The notes: generated by a model from the letters alone, not told the origin. Positions 1 through 7,245 are shown, counted from the stretch's first letter. The stretch is DNA of 11,596 bases from JAXHUA01 sp034189695 (GCA_034189695.1 JAXHUA010000163.1:1-11596); one strand, 5' to 3'. Program-made: numbers and translations.

Positions 1-1377
1 ACGCGGACGATAACCATCGCCAACACCGGTCAGGGAACACTCCACTTCGACGCCAGAACCGGCTGTGTCCTGCGATTGACCGCAAGTGAGTCACGGGGAG
101 ACCAGGGTATTCCCTACCTGGCGCTCGACAAGGGGGAGGAGGACCCCAGGCAGGGCCCTCTGGTTACCCAGGGCTTTGACGGCCCGGATGTATATGGTTA
201 CTACTGGATAGACAGCGACGAGCCTGGTGGCCCTCTCTACGAGTGGATTGAGCTTCAGGGTGCAGGCACCGACAGCGGTATCCATGTCGATGACGAGGCT
301 GTAGCAGTGGATGTCGGTTTCGATTTCCAGTTCTACGGCGAGTCCTACTCACAGGTCATGATTGCCGAGGATGGGTATCTCTCGTTCACCGACTACGGTG
401 GGAGCGCCTACACGAACCAGCCTATCCCTCACGATAGCATTCCGAACAGCATCGTTGCTCCCTTCTGGGACGACCACTATACGCCGGCGGGAGGGACGAT
501 TCTGTATGACACGATGACGGTCGGCGAGCGGTCGCTCTTTGTCGTCGAGTGGCACGAAGTCCCTCTGTACGGCGATCCGATGGGCTCCTCCCTGACGTAC
601 GAAGTGGTGCTCACCAGCGACGGCGAGATCCTGTTCCACTACAAGACGGTCAGCGATGGGCAATCGGCATCGGTCGGGATTGAGAACGCTGCTGGGTCGG
701 ACGGGCTGTGCGTTTCATTCAATGCGGCGAATGTTCACGACGGGCTGTCGGTGCTTGTTGCGTCACATCCGTTCTGGCTCAGGGTCGAGCCTCAATGCGG
801 CGCGGTAGCCGCTTCGGAATCGCAGCAGCTCGCGGTCGTTTTCGACGCCAGAGGGCTCAGTCCCGGGACCCTCTCCGGTGAGGTGGTGATTGTCAGCAAT
901 GATCTGGACGAGAGCCTGGTCACTCTGGCGGCTACCCTCGAGGTCCTCCAGTCGACGGAACCTGCCGCGCCGGATTTCTCGGCCAATGTGAACAGCGGCG
1001 TGGCGCCGCTCGAAGTGCAGTTCATTGACCAGTCCACGGGCGATGTCGTGGGCTGGTTCTGGGACTTCGGCGATGGATGCACCAGCACGGAGCGGAATCC
1101 TGTGCACCGGTACATTAGTGACGGAAGGTTCACCGTGAGCTTGACTGTGACCGACAGCAACTCCGTTGAGTTCCTTGAGGTCAAGGCCGACTACATAGTG
1201 GTGGACAGGGCTGGTGACGCCAACCAGGATGGTGTGATAAACGCGCTGGATATGACGAGCACCGAGCGGATCATAGTCGGCGTTGACAGCCCCACGCCCG
1301 GGGCTGATGCCAATGGCGACGGCAGCGTGAATGCTCTGGATATAACGAGAATCGAACTGATGATAGCCGAGGGGTAA
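1..1377 (+). CDS. Secreted multidomain protein with C-terminal dockerin (5'-partial)
   Basis: The reading frame is open from base 1, so the gene begins left of the window; the TTG at 76 is an internal Leu, not a start. The visible 458 residues begin with the end of an Ig-like repeat (TITIANTGQGTLHF). Next is a beta-rich region at about 57-255 with WIDSDEPGGP, FDFQFYGE, IVAPFWDD and VGIENAAG. That pattern is typical of the nidogen-like domain found C-terminal to secreted subtilisin-like proteases. A second Ig-like unit follows at about 258-316, then a PKD domain at about 322-402 (FWDFGDG, FTVSLTVTD), and a type I dockerin at 404-458. Both dockerin EF-hand loops (DANQDG..N..D and DANGDG..N..D) keep the calcium ligands. 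The dockerin should attach this protein to a cohesin, and two cohesin genes follow immediately. The catalytic part, if any, is outside the window; a peptidase is my guess from domain company only. The domain calls are firm, the overall function is not. Confidence 0.85.
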   Translation, partial: TRTITIANTGQGTLHFDARTGCVLRLTASESRGDQGIPYLALDKGEEDPRQGPLVTQGFDGPDVYGYYWIDSDEPGGPLYEWIELQGAGTDSGIHVDDEAVAVDVGFDFQFYGESYSQVMIAEDGYLSFTDYGGSAYTNQPIPHDSIPNSIVAPFWDDHYTPAGGTILYDTMTVGERSLFVVEWHEVPLYGDPMGSSLTYEVVLTSDGEILFHYKTVSDGQSASVGIENAAGSDGLCVSFNAANVHDGLSVLVASHPFWLRVEPQCGAVAASESQQLAVVFDARGLSPGTLSGEVVIVSNDLDESLVTLAATLEVLQSTEPAAPDFSANVNSGVAPLEVQFIDQSTGDVVGWFWDFGDGCTSTERNPVHRYISDGRFTVSLTVTDSNSVEFLEVKADYIVVDRAGDANQDGVINALDMTSTERIIVGVDSPTPGADANGDGSVNALDITRIELMIAEG

Positions 1378-1385
1378 TGTCTAGC

Positions 1386-1392
1386 AAAGGAG
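1386..1392 (+). promoter_or_regulatory. Ribosome binding site of the cohesin-dockerin gene
   Basis: AAAGGAG lies 4 nt before the ATG at 1397, in the 19-nt gap after the preceding stop codon. It supports this ATG. There is no room for a separate promoter in the gap, which fits operon transcription from upstream. Confidence 0.6.
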
Positions 1393-1396
1393 CGGT

Positions 1397-2602
1397 ATGC
1401 GCAAATGCCATCATCTCGCAGCAGTCGGTTTGGCCCTTTTTGTGCTGGCGCTGGTGGTCTGGCCATCGGTGGCTCAGGCTCAAGGGGCGACGGTAAGCAT
1501 CGACGCACCTGCGGAGGTGGGGGAGGGAGTCGATTTCACGGTGAAGGTCAGTATCGGTGCTGTGGAGAACTTCGATTCATGCAACTTCGATGTGAGCTAC
1601 GACCCGAGCGTCATTCGGGTGACTGACGTCACCAACGGGCTGGTCGCAGGGACAATCATACCGGTGGACATGTGGGCTCTGGTGCCCCAGGGGACGCAGG
1701 GGACGATACGTGTCATCGAGAACGTGCCCGGCCTTTCGGGGGTGAGCGGCACGGGGTATCTGGCGGAGATCCACTTCCACGTGGTGGGGTCGGCTGGAAG
1801 TATCAGTGCAATCGTGCTGTCAAACGGGGTCTTGAGCGACAACGCCGCCAACGAGATACCGGCGACGTGGCTCGACGATTCGGTGAACGTGACCACGGCT
1901 TTGGACGCCGATTTCGCGGCGAATCGCGCGGAGGGCATTGCCGGCGTCACGCAGTTCACGTTCAGCGACGCCACGACTGGCGGCACGCCCGGGTATACCT
2001 ACGAATGGGATTTCGACAGCAACGGCTCGGTGGATAGCAACTCGCCAAGCCCGACCTACGTATACCCAAGCACTGGCGACTTCACCGTATCCCTCACGGT
2101 GACCGACAGTCTGCCCGGTGGGGGGACCGTCGACGTTGAGACCAAGGTCGATTACATCACGGTCTACGCGTCCCTCGACGTTGATTTTGCGGCTGACGCT
2201 CTTGAGGGTGTCGCCGGGGTTACGGCATTCACCTTCACCGACGGGACTACCGGTGGCAAGACGCCCTACACGTACGCCTGGGACTTCGACGACAACGGGA
2301 CGGTGGACAGCACTGCTGCCGCTCCTTCGTATACATACGCCAGTGCGGACACGTATTCCGTCTCCCTGACGGTGACCGAGACCCTGTCGACTCAAGCCGA
2401 GGAGACGAAGGTGGGCTACGTCAGTGTCTATGACGCTGGAGACGCAAACAAGGATGGCGACGTTAACAGCCTTGATATCACGAAGGTGGAACGCATCATC
2501 ATGACCCTCGACGCGGTCACTCCGGGGGCTGACGCCAATAGCGATGGCAGCGTGAACGCCCTCGATATCACGGCGGTCGAGCTCATGATCATGGGCTCAT
2601 AG
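1397..2602 (+). CDS. Secreted cohesin-PKD-PKD-dockerin adaptor protein
   Basis: A complete 401-residue protein. Residues 1-28 form a signal peptide: MRK, a hydrophobic run, then AQA before the likely cleavage site. Residues about 31-166 are a cohesin-type beta sandwich (VSIDAPAEVGEG, NFDVSYDPSVI, GYLAEIHFHV). Two PKD domains follow at about 168-258 and 259-346, each with a Y(E/A)WDFD core and an (F/Y)(T/S)VSLTVT strand. The C-terminus, 347-401, is a type I dockerin whose two loops (DANKDGDVNSLD, DANSDGSVNALD) retain Asp/Asn/Asp/Asp calcium ligands. One chain therefore carries both halves of the cohesin-dockerin pair and no catalytic domain, as expected of an adaptor scaffoldin. It can in principle hold the dockerin of the upstream protein while docking to the cohesin of the downstream one. 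It sits 19 nt after the first gene and 23 nt before the third. Binding specificity is unknown, and self-association is possible because its dockerin resembles that of gene 1. Confidence 0.88.
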   Translation: MRKCHHLAAVGLALFVLALVVWPSVAQAQGATVSIDAPAEVGEGVDFTVKVSIGAVENFDSCNFDVSYDPSVIRVTDVTNGLVAGTIIPVDMWALVPQGTQGTIRVIENVPGLSGVSGTGYLAEIHFHVVGSAGSISAIVLSNGVLSDNAANEIPATWLDDSVNVTTALDADFAANRAEGIAGVTQFTFSDATTGGTPGYTYEWDFDSNGSVDSNSPSPTYVYPSTGDFTVSLTVTDSLPGGGTVDVETKVDYITVYASLDVDFAADALEGVAGVTAFTFTDGTTGGKTPYTYAWDFDDNGTVDSTAAAPSYTYASADTYSVSLTVTETLSTQAEETKVGYVSVYDAGDANKDGDVNSLDITKVERIIMTLDAVTPGADANSDGSVNALDITAVELMIMGS

Positions 2603-2614
2603 TAGGTAGCTGGG

Positions 2615-2624
2615 GAAGGGGGAG
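2615..2624 (+). promoter_or_regulatory. Ribosome binding site of the membrane cohesin gene
   Basis: The purine run GAAGGGGGAG precedes the ATG at 2626. Pairing through GAAGG leaves about 6 nt of spacing; the GGAG at its end is too close to the start to be the main site. Confidence 0.5.
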
Positions 2625-2625
2625 C

Positions 2626-4125
2626 ATGACGGGCTGGAGAAACCTGCTGAGAGCTACAATCGTGCTGACTGGCTCGATTGCTGCCTTTCTCATCTTTATG
2701 CTGTTCGCATCCGCGTCCGTTCAGGCCCAGGATGTGATGATACGCATCATGGCGCCCGACGAGGTGAGCCAGGGTGCCGCCTTCGTGATCAGGGTGGAGA
2801 TCAGTGACGTCCAGGGCCTGGACGCCTGCAACTACGATGTAACGTACGACCCGGACGTTGTCCAGGCCGTCGATGTAACCGATGGCGTCGTGAACGGAGC
2901 GACGATGCCGGTTGACATGTGGGGTTTTGTGCCCCCTGGGGCGCAGGGCAGGATACGCGTCATCGAGAACGTCCCGGGTATCTCGGGCATAAGCGGCAGC
3001 GGCTATCTTGCTGAGATAGAGTTCGTCGCCGTGGGCTCACCGGGAGACACCTGCGATGCTCTGCTGTCAGACGGGATGCTCAGCGACAATGGGGCAAACG
3101 CGATACCGGCGACATGGATTGGCGATTCGGTGCACATCACAGGAGTACCGGGCCCAACCCCAACCCCAACCCCAACGCCGACACCCACCCCCACGCCGAC
3201 TCCTGCGCCCCCTCCGAGTCCGACCCCGTCCCCCACGCCGCCGGTGCTGCCTACGCCTACGCCGACACCCACGCCAACCCCGTCGCCAAGTCCGACGCCG
3301 ACCCCAACCCAGCCGCCTGGGCCGCAACCAACACCCACCCCCACTCCCACGCCCACCCCCACTTCAACCCCTACCGTGATTCCTTCACCGACCCCGACGC
3401 CCAGCGCCACGCCTACCCCGACATCCACCTTGACTCCTCAGCCCAGTCCTACCCCCACGCCTGCGTCCACGCCCACTCCGGAAGCCACTGCAACACCAGG
3501 AGCGACCCCCACGCCTGTGGTCACGCCGACCGCCACGCCCGTTTCCGGTCCTGGCGGCGACCCGGATGCTTTCGTGGTGCCGGTTTGTGGAGGCATCGTG
3601 ACCACGGAAGACGGCAGTCTGACTCTCTACTTCGCCCCGGGGGCCTTCGCCGGTGAGGCGGTGGTCACGATAACACCTATATCGTGCGAAGCCGCCCCCG
3701 CGTCGTTCCTCATGGGCGCCACCTGCTTCCGTGTCAGCGCGACGGTTGACGGAGAACCCGCCACGGAACTGGGGGCCGAAATGACCATTTGCATGCTCTA
3801 TTCTGCGGGAGACCTCGCCGCTGCGAATGGTGATCCCACTCTGTTAAGGATCGCGTGCTGCGATTGGAGCGACGGTGAGTGGCATCCGCTGCCGACAATG
3901 GTGGACACGGCGGAGGGAAGCGTTTGCGCATCGACAAATCACCTGAGCGACTGGGCTATATCTGTCCGACTAGCCACACACGGGCTGGCCTGGTGGGGGT
4001 ATGTCATTGCGGCTGTCGGCATCGTCGCCATCATAGCGGTGGTAGTAGTGCTCGCAGGCTCTCGATTCAAGGGGCGGAAGAGGGAAGTGGAGCCTGTGGA
4101 CGTGCCTGAGCCCGAGGAGATGTAG
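2626..4125 (+). CDS. Membrane-anchored cohesin protein with Pro/Thr linker and ZU5-like domain
   Basis: A complete 499-residue protein. The signal peptide covers 1-34 (hydrophobic core, VQA before cleavage). A cohesin spans about 36-172 and closely resembles that of the preceding gene: both contain PVDMW, IRVIENVPG and SG(T/S)GYLAEI. A low-complexity Thr-Pro-Ser linker runs from about 174 to 309. Residues about 312-447 look like the ZU5-like beta domain common in bacterial surface proteins (GGIVTTEDGSLTLYFAPGAF, a CFRVSA strand, YSAGDLAAANGD, then W..LPT). A single transmembrane helix lies at about 456-478 (WWGYVIAAVGIVAIIAVVVV). It is followed by a basic stop-transfer stretch (SRFKGRKR) and an acidic Pro-rich tail. 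The predicted topology is cohesin outside, tail inside. There is no dockerin, LPXTG signal or SLH repeat, so anchoring is by the helix. I infer the terminal surface anchor for dockerin proteins of this operon. The ZU5-like call is from pattern recognition and less certain than cohesin, linker and helix. Confidence 0.85.
   Translation: MTGWRNLLRATIVLTGSIAAFLIFMLFASASVQAQDVMIRIMAPDEVSQGAAFVIRVEISDVQGLDACNYDVTYDPDVVQAVDVTDGVVNGATMPVDMWGFVPPGAQGRIRVIENVPGISGISGSGYLAEIEFVAVGSPGDTCDALLSDGMLSDNGANAIPATWIGDSVHITGVPGPTPTPTPTPTPTPTPTPAPPPSPTPSPTPPVLPTPTPTPTPTPSPSPTPTPTQPPGPQPTPTPTPTPTPTSTPTVIPSPTPTPSATPTPTSTLTPQPSPTPTPASTPTPEATATPGATPTPVVTPTATPVSGPGGDPDAFVVPVCGGIVTTEDGSLTLYFAPGAFAGEAVVTITPISCEAAPASFLMGATCFRVSATVDGEPATELGAEMTICMLYSAGDLAAANGDPTLLRIACCDWSDGEWHPLPTMVDTAEGSVCASTNHLSDWAISVRLATHGLAWWGYVIAAVGIVAIIAVVVVLAGSRFKGRKREVEPVDVPEPEEM
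3148..3552 (+). repeat. Low-complexity Thr-Pro linker-coding repeat
   Basis: A degenerate hexanucleotide pattern of alternating Thr (ACN) and Pro (CCN) codons, with occasional Ser, Ala, Gln and Val codons, encodes a linker of roughly 135 residues. Third positions vary (CCA, CCC, CCG, CCT all occur), so the protein pattern rather than the DNA unit seems to be maintained, although the first ~30 bases are near-perfect CCAACC tandem units. Such linkers are extended spacers and often glycosylated; here it holds the cohesin away from the membrane-proximal domain. Confidence 0.85.
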
Positions 4126-4170
4126 CCCCGTTCCACTCGACTGCGGCGAGTCAAGGATGAAACCGGGCTA
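4123..4170. terminator. Possible bidirectional terminator between convergent genes
   Basis: The outer arms 4123-4132 and 4161-4170 pair at 9 of 10 positions, with one C-C mismatch. A second perfect 5-bp stem (4135-4139 with 4147-4151, 7-nt loop) lies inside. The stop codon of the membrane cohesin gene (4123-4125) and that of queH (4168-4170, minus strand) are the two ends of the outer stem. The gap between the genes is only 42 nt. No clear T-tract follows on either strand, so this may be a non-canonical terminator or a protective 3' structure. Confidence 0.4.
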
Positions 4171-4728
4171 GGTGTCTTCCAGGATTGCGGCGATGTTCAC
4201 CTTGCCGAAGCGCTCCCACTCGCTGTAGACACAGCCACAATACTTCTGCCGGTACAGGTCGTATTCCCTCGACAGCTGATGGCTCTCCCTGAACCCGGGC
4301 CTGAAGTCCTCGTAGTGGAAGGCCACTCCCTGCTCGGTGGCTACCTTCTCCCCGACCTCTTTGAGCAGGTCGTGATCCTGGTATGGGCTGATGAGCAGGG
4401 TGGTGGTGAAGGAGGAGAACCCGTGTTCGCTGGCGACCGCGGCGGTGCGGGCAAGGCGCATACGGAAACAGTCTCCACACCGTTGCCCCTCGTGACCCAC
4501 CACGGCGCGGAAGTAGTCAATCATGTCATAACCCTCGGCCACTATCAGGGGCAGGTCCATGGCTATGGCCAGGGTCTTCATCGCCTCGAGACGGCTGCGG
4601 TGCTCGGTGAAGGGATGGATGTTGGGGTTGTACCAGTACGCCGTGACGTCGAACCCCTCATCCCTGAGCCTTCTGACCGTGTACGTCGCACACGGGCCGC
4701 AACACGCGTGCAATAGCATCCTCTCCAT
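4168..4728 (-). CDS. queH: Epoxyqueuosine reductase QueH
   Basis: A 186-residue protein of the QueH (formerly DUF208) family. QueH reduces epoxyqueuosine to queuosine at the wobble position of GUN-anticodon tRNAs in the cytoplasm, and replaces the cobalamin-dependent QueG in many bacteria. The family signature is complete: HACCGPC at 7-13, the RCGDCFRMRL segment at 83-92 with Cys84 and Cys87, and YRQKYCGCVYSE at 159-170 with Cys164 and Cys166. These cysteines supply the iron-sulfur and metal site. Length is normal for the family. I use the ATG at 4728, preceded by GAGGG; an ATG three codons later (4719) is also possible. The gene begins 27 nt after the last CoA-transferase stop and may be co-transcribed with it, although no functional link to CoA transfer is apparent. 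No other queuosine gene is in the window. Confidence 0.93.
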   Translation of the reverse strand: MERMLLHACCGPCATYTVRRLRDEGFDVTAYWYNPNIHPFTEHRSRLEAMKTLAIAMDLPLIVAEGYDMIDYFRAVVGHEGQRCGDCFRMRLARTAAVASEHGFSSFTTTLLISPYQDHDLLKEVGEKVATEQGVAFHYEDFRPGFRESHQLSREYDLYRQKYCGCVYSEWERFGKVNIAAILEDT

Positions 4729-4755
4729 CGTCCCTCGCCCTGTTGCAGAGCTCCT

Positions 4756-6000
4756 CTAGTAGATAACCTGCTCCTCGATCAACTGGGCAATCTCCCCATC
4801 GCTGAGATTCAGCAGTTCCCGGAAGACGTACTCGTTGTGCTCGCCGAGGCCCGGGCAGCCCAGGTAGTTGCCAGGCGGAACGTCGCTCAGTCTCCACGGC
4901 AAGCCAGCGTGGCGCAGCGGGCCTATGCCCGGATGGTCAATATCCTTGAAGAAGCCCCTCTCTGTCAAGTGGGGGTCCTGCAACGCTTCTTCCACTTTCA
5001 GCGAAGGCGCGGCCATGATACCCGCCTTCTGAAGTATCTCCGTTGCCTCGTAGTGTGAGTGGTTCCTGGTCCACTCCTGGATCAGGCTGTCCAGTTCCTG
5101 CTGGTTCCTTTGCCTGCTCAGGGTGTTGGCGTACTTGTCGTCCTTCGTCCATTCCGGGTTGCCGATGGCCTCGCAGAAGGCCCCCCATTCCTCGTCGGTG
5201 GATATGGCTATGGTGACCCATTGGTCGTCGCCGCTGCATTTGTAGCACCCGTGGGGAGCCATAGCGGGGTGACGGTTTCCCTGCGGAGCCTTGACCCTGC
5301 CGTTCATGGTGAAGTCCAGTATTGCCTCAGGGAGACAGGCGGCCACCACCTCCGTCATCGACAGGTCGATGTGTTGCCCTTCGCCGGTCTCGGAGCGGTG
5401 GTGGAGTGCGGCAAGAATGGCGAAGGCCCCGTGCTGAGCCGCGAGCATGTCGGCATAGCCTCTCGTCGCCATGGGTGACGGCTCACCGCCCAGGAACCCA
5501 TTCAGAGCGACCAGTCCACCGAAGGCCTCGACAATGCCGGCAAAGGCCGGTATCTCCTTGTATGGGCCGGTTCTTCCGAAACCAGACCCCGAGTAGAGAA
5601 TGATGTCGGGCTTGAGCTGCTTCAAGTCGGAGTATCCCAACCCCCACCGGTTCAGGACCGGACCGCCGAAGTTCTCGGTGACGACGTCGCACACCTTCAC
5701 GATTTCCTTCACCAGCTCTCTTGCCTTCGGCTGCGTCATGTTGAGAGTGCAGGCTTTCTTGCCATAGTTGAGTGCGGCGAATTCCGCACTGAGATTGATG
5801 CCCGTCTCCGAGGGCTTGAAGTTGCTGCGCGTCAAGTCAGGACGCAGATTGCTCTCAACCTTGATGACGTCCGCCCCCAGCACGCCCAACCACTCTGTCA
5901 CGTGGGGGCCGGCCCACACAATCGTGAAGTCCAGCACCCGTATGCCATCCAAAGGTAGTCTGTCCACGCTCTCATGATGTCCTGGAAGTCCGGTAGTCAT
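4756..6000 (-). CDS. Class III (CaiB/BaiF) CoA-transferase, alpha subfamily, copy 1
   Basis: A 414-residue class III CoA-transferase, a family that moves CoA from one acyl-CoA to a free acid through an aspartyl-anhydride intermediate. It has the N-terminal GIRVLDF and WAGPHV segments, GADVIKVE in the nucleotide-fold part, NFGGPV, SGFGRTGPYK, and GYADMLAAQHG with the presumed nucleophile Asp184. IDLSMTEV and PHGCYKC follow, and the protein ends EEQVIY. It is clearly paralogous to the genes at 7385 and 9971. The ATG at 6000 abuts the stop codon of the upstream beta gene with no gap, suggesting translational coupling; GGAAGGG about nine bases upstream can serve as ribosome binding site. However, a GTG at 5967 matches the start used by the two paralogs and would give exactly 403 residues, so the first 11 residues may not be translated. 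The acyl substrates are not evident. Confidence 0.9.
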   Translation of the reverse strand: MTTGLPGHHESVDRLPLDGIRVLDFTIVWAGPHVTEWLGVLGADVIKVESNLRPDLTRSNFKPSETGINLSAEFAALNYGKKACTLNMTQPKARELVKEIVKVCDVVTENFGGPVLNRWGLGYSDLKQLKPDIILYSGSGFGRTGPYKEIPAFAGIVEAFGGLVALNGFLGGEPSPMATRGYADMLAAQHGAFAILAALHHRSETGEGQHIDLSMTEVVAACLPEAILDFTMNGRVKAPQGNRHPAMAPHGCYKCSGDDQWVTIAISTDEEWGAFCEAIGNPEWTKDDKYANTLSRQRNQQELDSLIQEWTRNHSHYEATEILQKAGIMAAPSLKVEEALQDPHLTERGFFKDIDHPGIGPLRHAGLPWRLSDVPPGNYLGCPGLGEHNEYVFRELLNLSDGEIAQLIEEQVIY

Positions 6001-7224
6001 CTATACGATCCCTTCCGCGCGCAGCCGCTTAACGTCTTGCCCGGTGTAGCCCAGCATGTCGCAGTAGACTTCCCCGTTGTGCTCGCCGAGCAGGGGAGCC
6101 GGGCGCGCAATGCGCCACGGGGTGGCCGACAGCTTGTAGGGGGCGCCGGGGTACGTGACCGTGCCTGCTTCCTTGTGGTTCACTTCCTCGAAGAAGTCCC
6201 GGCTCGCCAGCAACTCGGAACCGACCACGTCCTCAACCGTGTTGACCGCTTTGCAGGGCACGCGCTGGGAATCAGCCATCTCCACGATTTCCTTCACAGT
6301 GCGCTCCATGGTCCATTCCTCGATCATGACCTTGGCCGCGTCCCAGTTCTCCCGCCGTGTGATACGATCGGAGAAGAGGTCGGTCGTCGCCCACTCGGGG
6401 TAGCCCATCACATCGAGCCAGCCCTCCCACATCCTGTCCTGAAAGCAAATCAGATACACACGGCCGTCCCGGCACTGGTAGATGTCGGAGACGGTGAGGC
6501 CGGTCCTCCCATCCTTCGGCCTTACCCACGTCAATCCCTCCATGGTGCAAACGGCGTACTCGCGCCGCATGATGGAGGCCAACGCCTCTTGCTGCGAGAC
6601 GTCCACGTGATGGCCGGTGCCCGTCGCCTTGGCTGCGAGAACGGCTGACATGGTGGCCACGCCTGCACTGAGGCCGGCCGCGAGGTCGGCCTGGTGCTCC
6701 GGTTCTTTCAGCGGCGCTTTGGTCTCGGCATCGTCGACTCCGTCGGAAGGGTTGATGAAAGCCATACCGCTCGCATGGAAGACATTCATGTCGCACGCTC
6801 TGTAGTCCCGATAGGGGCCGGTCTGGCCGTAGGGAGTGATCGACGTCATCACCAGTCCTGGATTGACGTCCTTCAGAGTATCGTAGCCAAGCCCCAGATC
6901 GTGCACCATCTGGGGTGGATGGTTCTCCACGAGCACGTCGGCCCATTTGACCAGCTTCCTGAAGATACCCGCCCCCGTGGCGGTTGCCACATCCAAGGTC
7001 ACGCTGCGCTTGTTGGTGTTGAAGTAGAGGAAAACGCCGCTCTTCTCCGGATGTGGTATATCGTTCGGAAAGGGCCCGTATGACCGGGCGCGGTCACCGC
7101 AGCCGGGCTTCTCGACCTTGATGACATCGGCTCCCAGGTCGGCGAGGAGTTTGCCGCAATAGGGGCCGGAGACGAACTCAGCCCACTCGACGACTTTGAG
7201 ACTGGCAAGCGCTCCTGAATCCAT
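6001..7224 (-). CDS. Class III (CaiB/BaiF) CoA-transferase, beta subfamily, copy 1
   Basis: A 407-residue class III CoA-transferase of a second subfamily, distinct from the flanking alpha genes. Features in order are EWAEFVSGPYCGKLLADLGA, VIKVEKPGCGD, the NTNK segment, VENHPP, PYGQTGPYRDYR, FINPSDGV, EHQADLAAG with the presumed catalytic Asp180, HVDVSQQEA, and RRENWDAAK in the C-terminal half. I start at the ATG at 7224 because it gives the same N-terminal length as the paralog at 8630. A GTG at 7239 would add five residues but overlaps the Shine-Dalgarno sequence. The stop abuts the ATG of the next alpha gene, so the pair is probably translated together. A candidate promoter lies just upstream at 7258-7287. 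This and the next gene likely form one two-subunit enzyme or two cooperating transferases; this is inference from the repeated pairing. Confidence 0.9.
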   Translation of the reverse strand: MDSGALASLKVVEWAEFVSGPYCGKLLADLGADVIKVEKPGCGDRARSYGPFPNDIPHPEKSGVFLYFNTNKRSVTLDVATATGAGIFRKLVKWADVLVENHPPQMVHDLGLGYDTLKDVNPGLVMTSITPYGQTGPYRDYRACDMNVFHASGMAFINPSDGVDDAETKAPLKEPEHQADLAAGLSAGVATMSAVLAAKATGTGHHVDVSQQEALASIMRREYAVCTMEGLTWVRPKDGRTGLTVSDIYQCRDGRVYLICFQDRMWEGWLDVMGYPEWATTDLFSDRITRRENWDAAKVMIEEWTMERTVKEIVEMADSQRVPCKAVNTVEDVVGSELLASRDFFEEVNHKEAGTVTYPGAPYKLSATPWRIARPAPLLGEHNGEVYCDMLGYTGQDVKRLRAEGIV

Positions 7225-7238
7225 TACCGTTTCTCTCA

Positions 7239-7245
7239 CTCCTTT
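7239..7245 (-). promoter_or_regulatory. Shine-Dalgarno sequence of beta copy 1, long spacer
   Basis: AAAGGAG read on the minus strand is 14 nt from the ATG at 7224. The paralog at 8630-9850 shows the same arrangement with the same 14-nt spacing. This argues that the arrangement is inherited and that the ATG is right, although the spacer is longer than usual. Confidence 0.4.

Noticed and set aside
76..78. TTG as the start of the first gene.
   Set aside because: The frame is open to base 1 and upstream codons encode TITIANTGQGTL, a recognisable Ig-like repeat end, so the gene simply continues off the window.
3003..3428. A Gly-Val repeat protein of 141 codons on the minus strand.
   Set aside because: It is the antisense reading of the Thr-Pro linker codons and the cohesin end; the repetitive look is inherited from the linker.
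3148..3552. A CRISPR-like or minisatellite array.
   Set aside because: There are no uniform repeats with unique spacers. The pattern is alternating Thr and Pro codons in frame within a secreted protein gene.
4279..4716. A 145-codon plus-strand open frame opposite queH.
   Set aside because: queH on the minus strand has all family cysteine motifs; the opposing frame has no recognisable domain.
7225..7239. A GTG at 7239 as the start of beta copy 1.
   Set aside because: It overlaps the AAAGGAG sequence, leaving no spacer, and would break the N-terminal alignment with beta copy 2.
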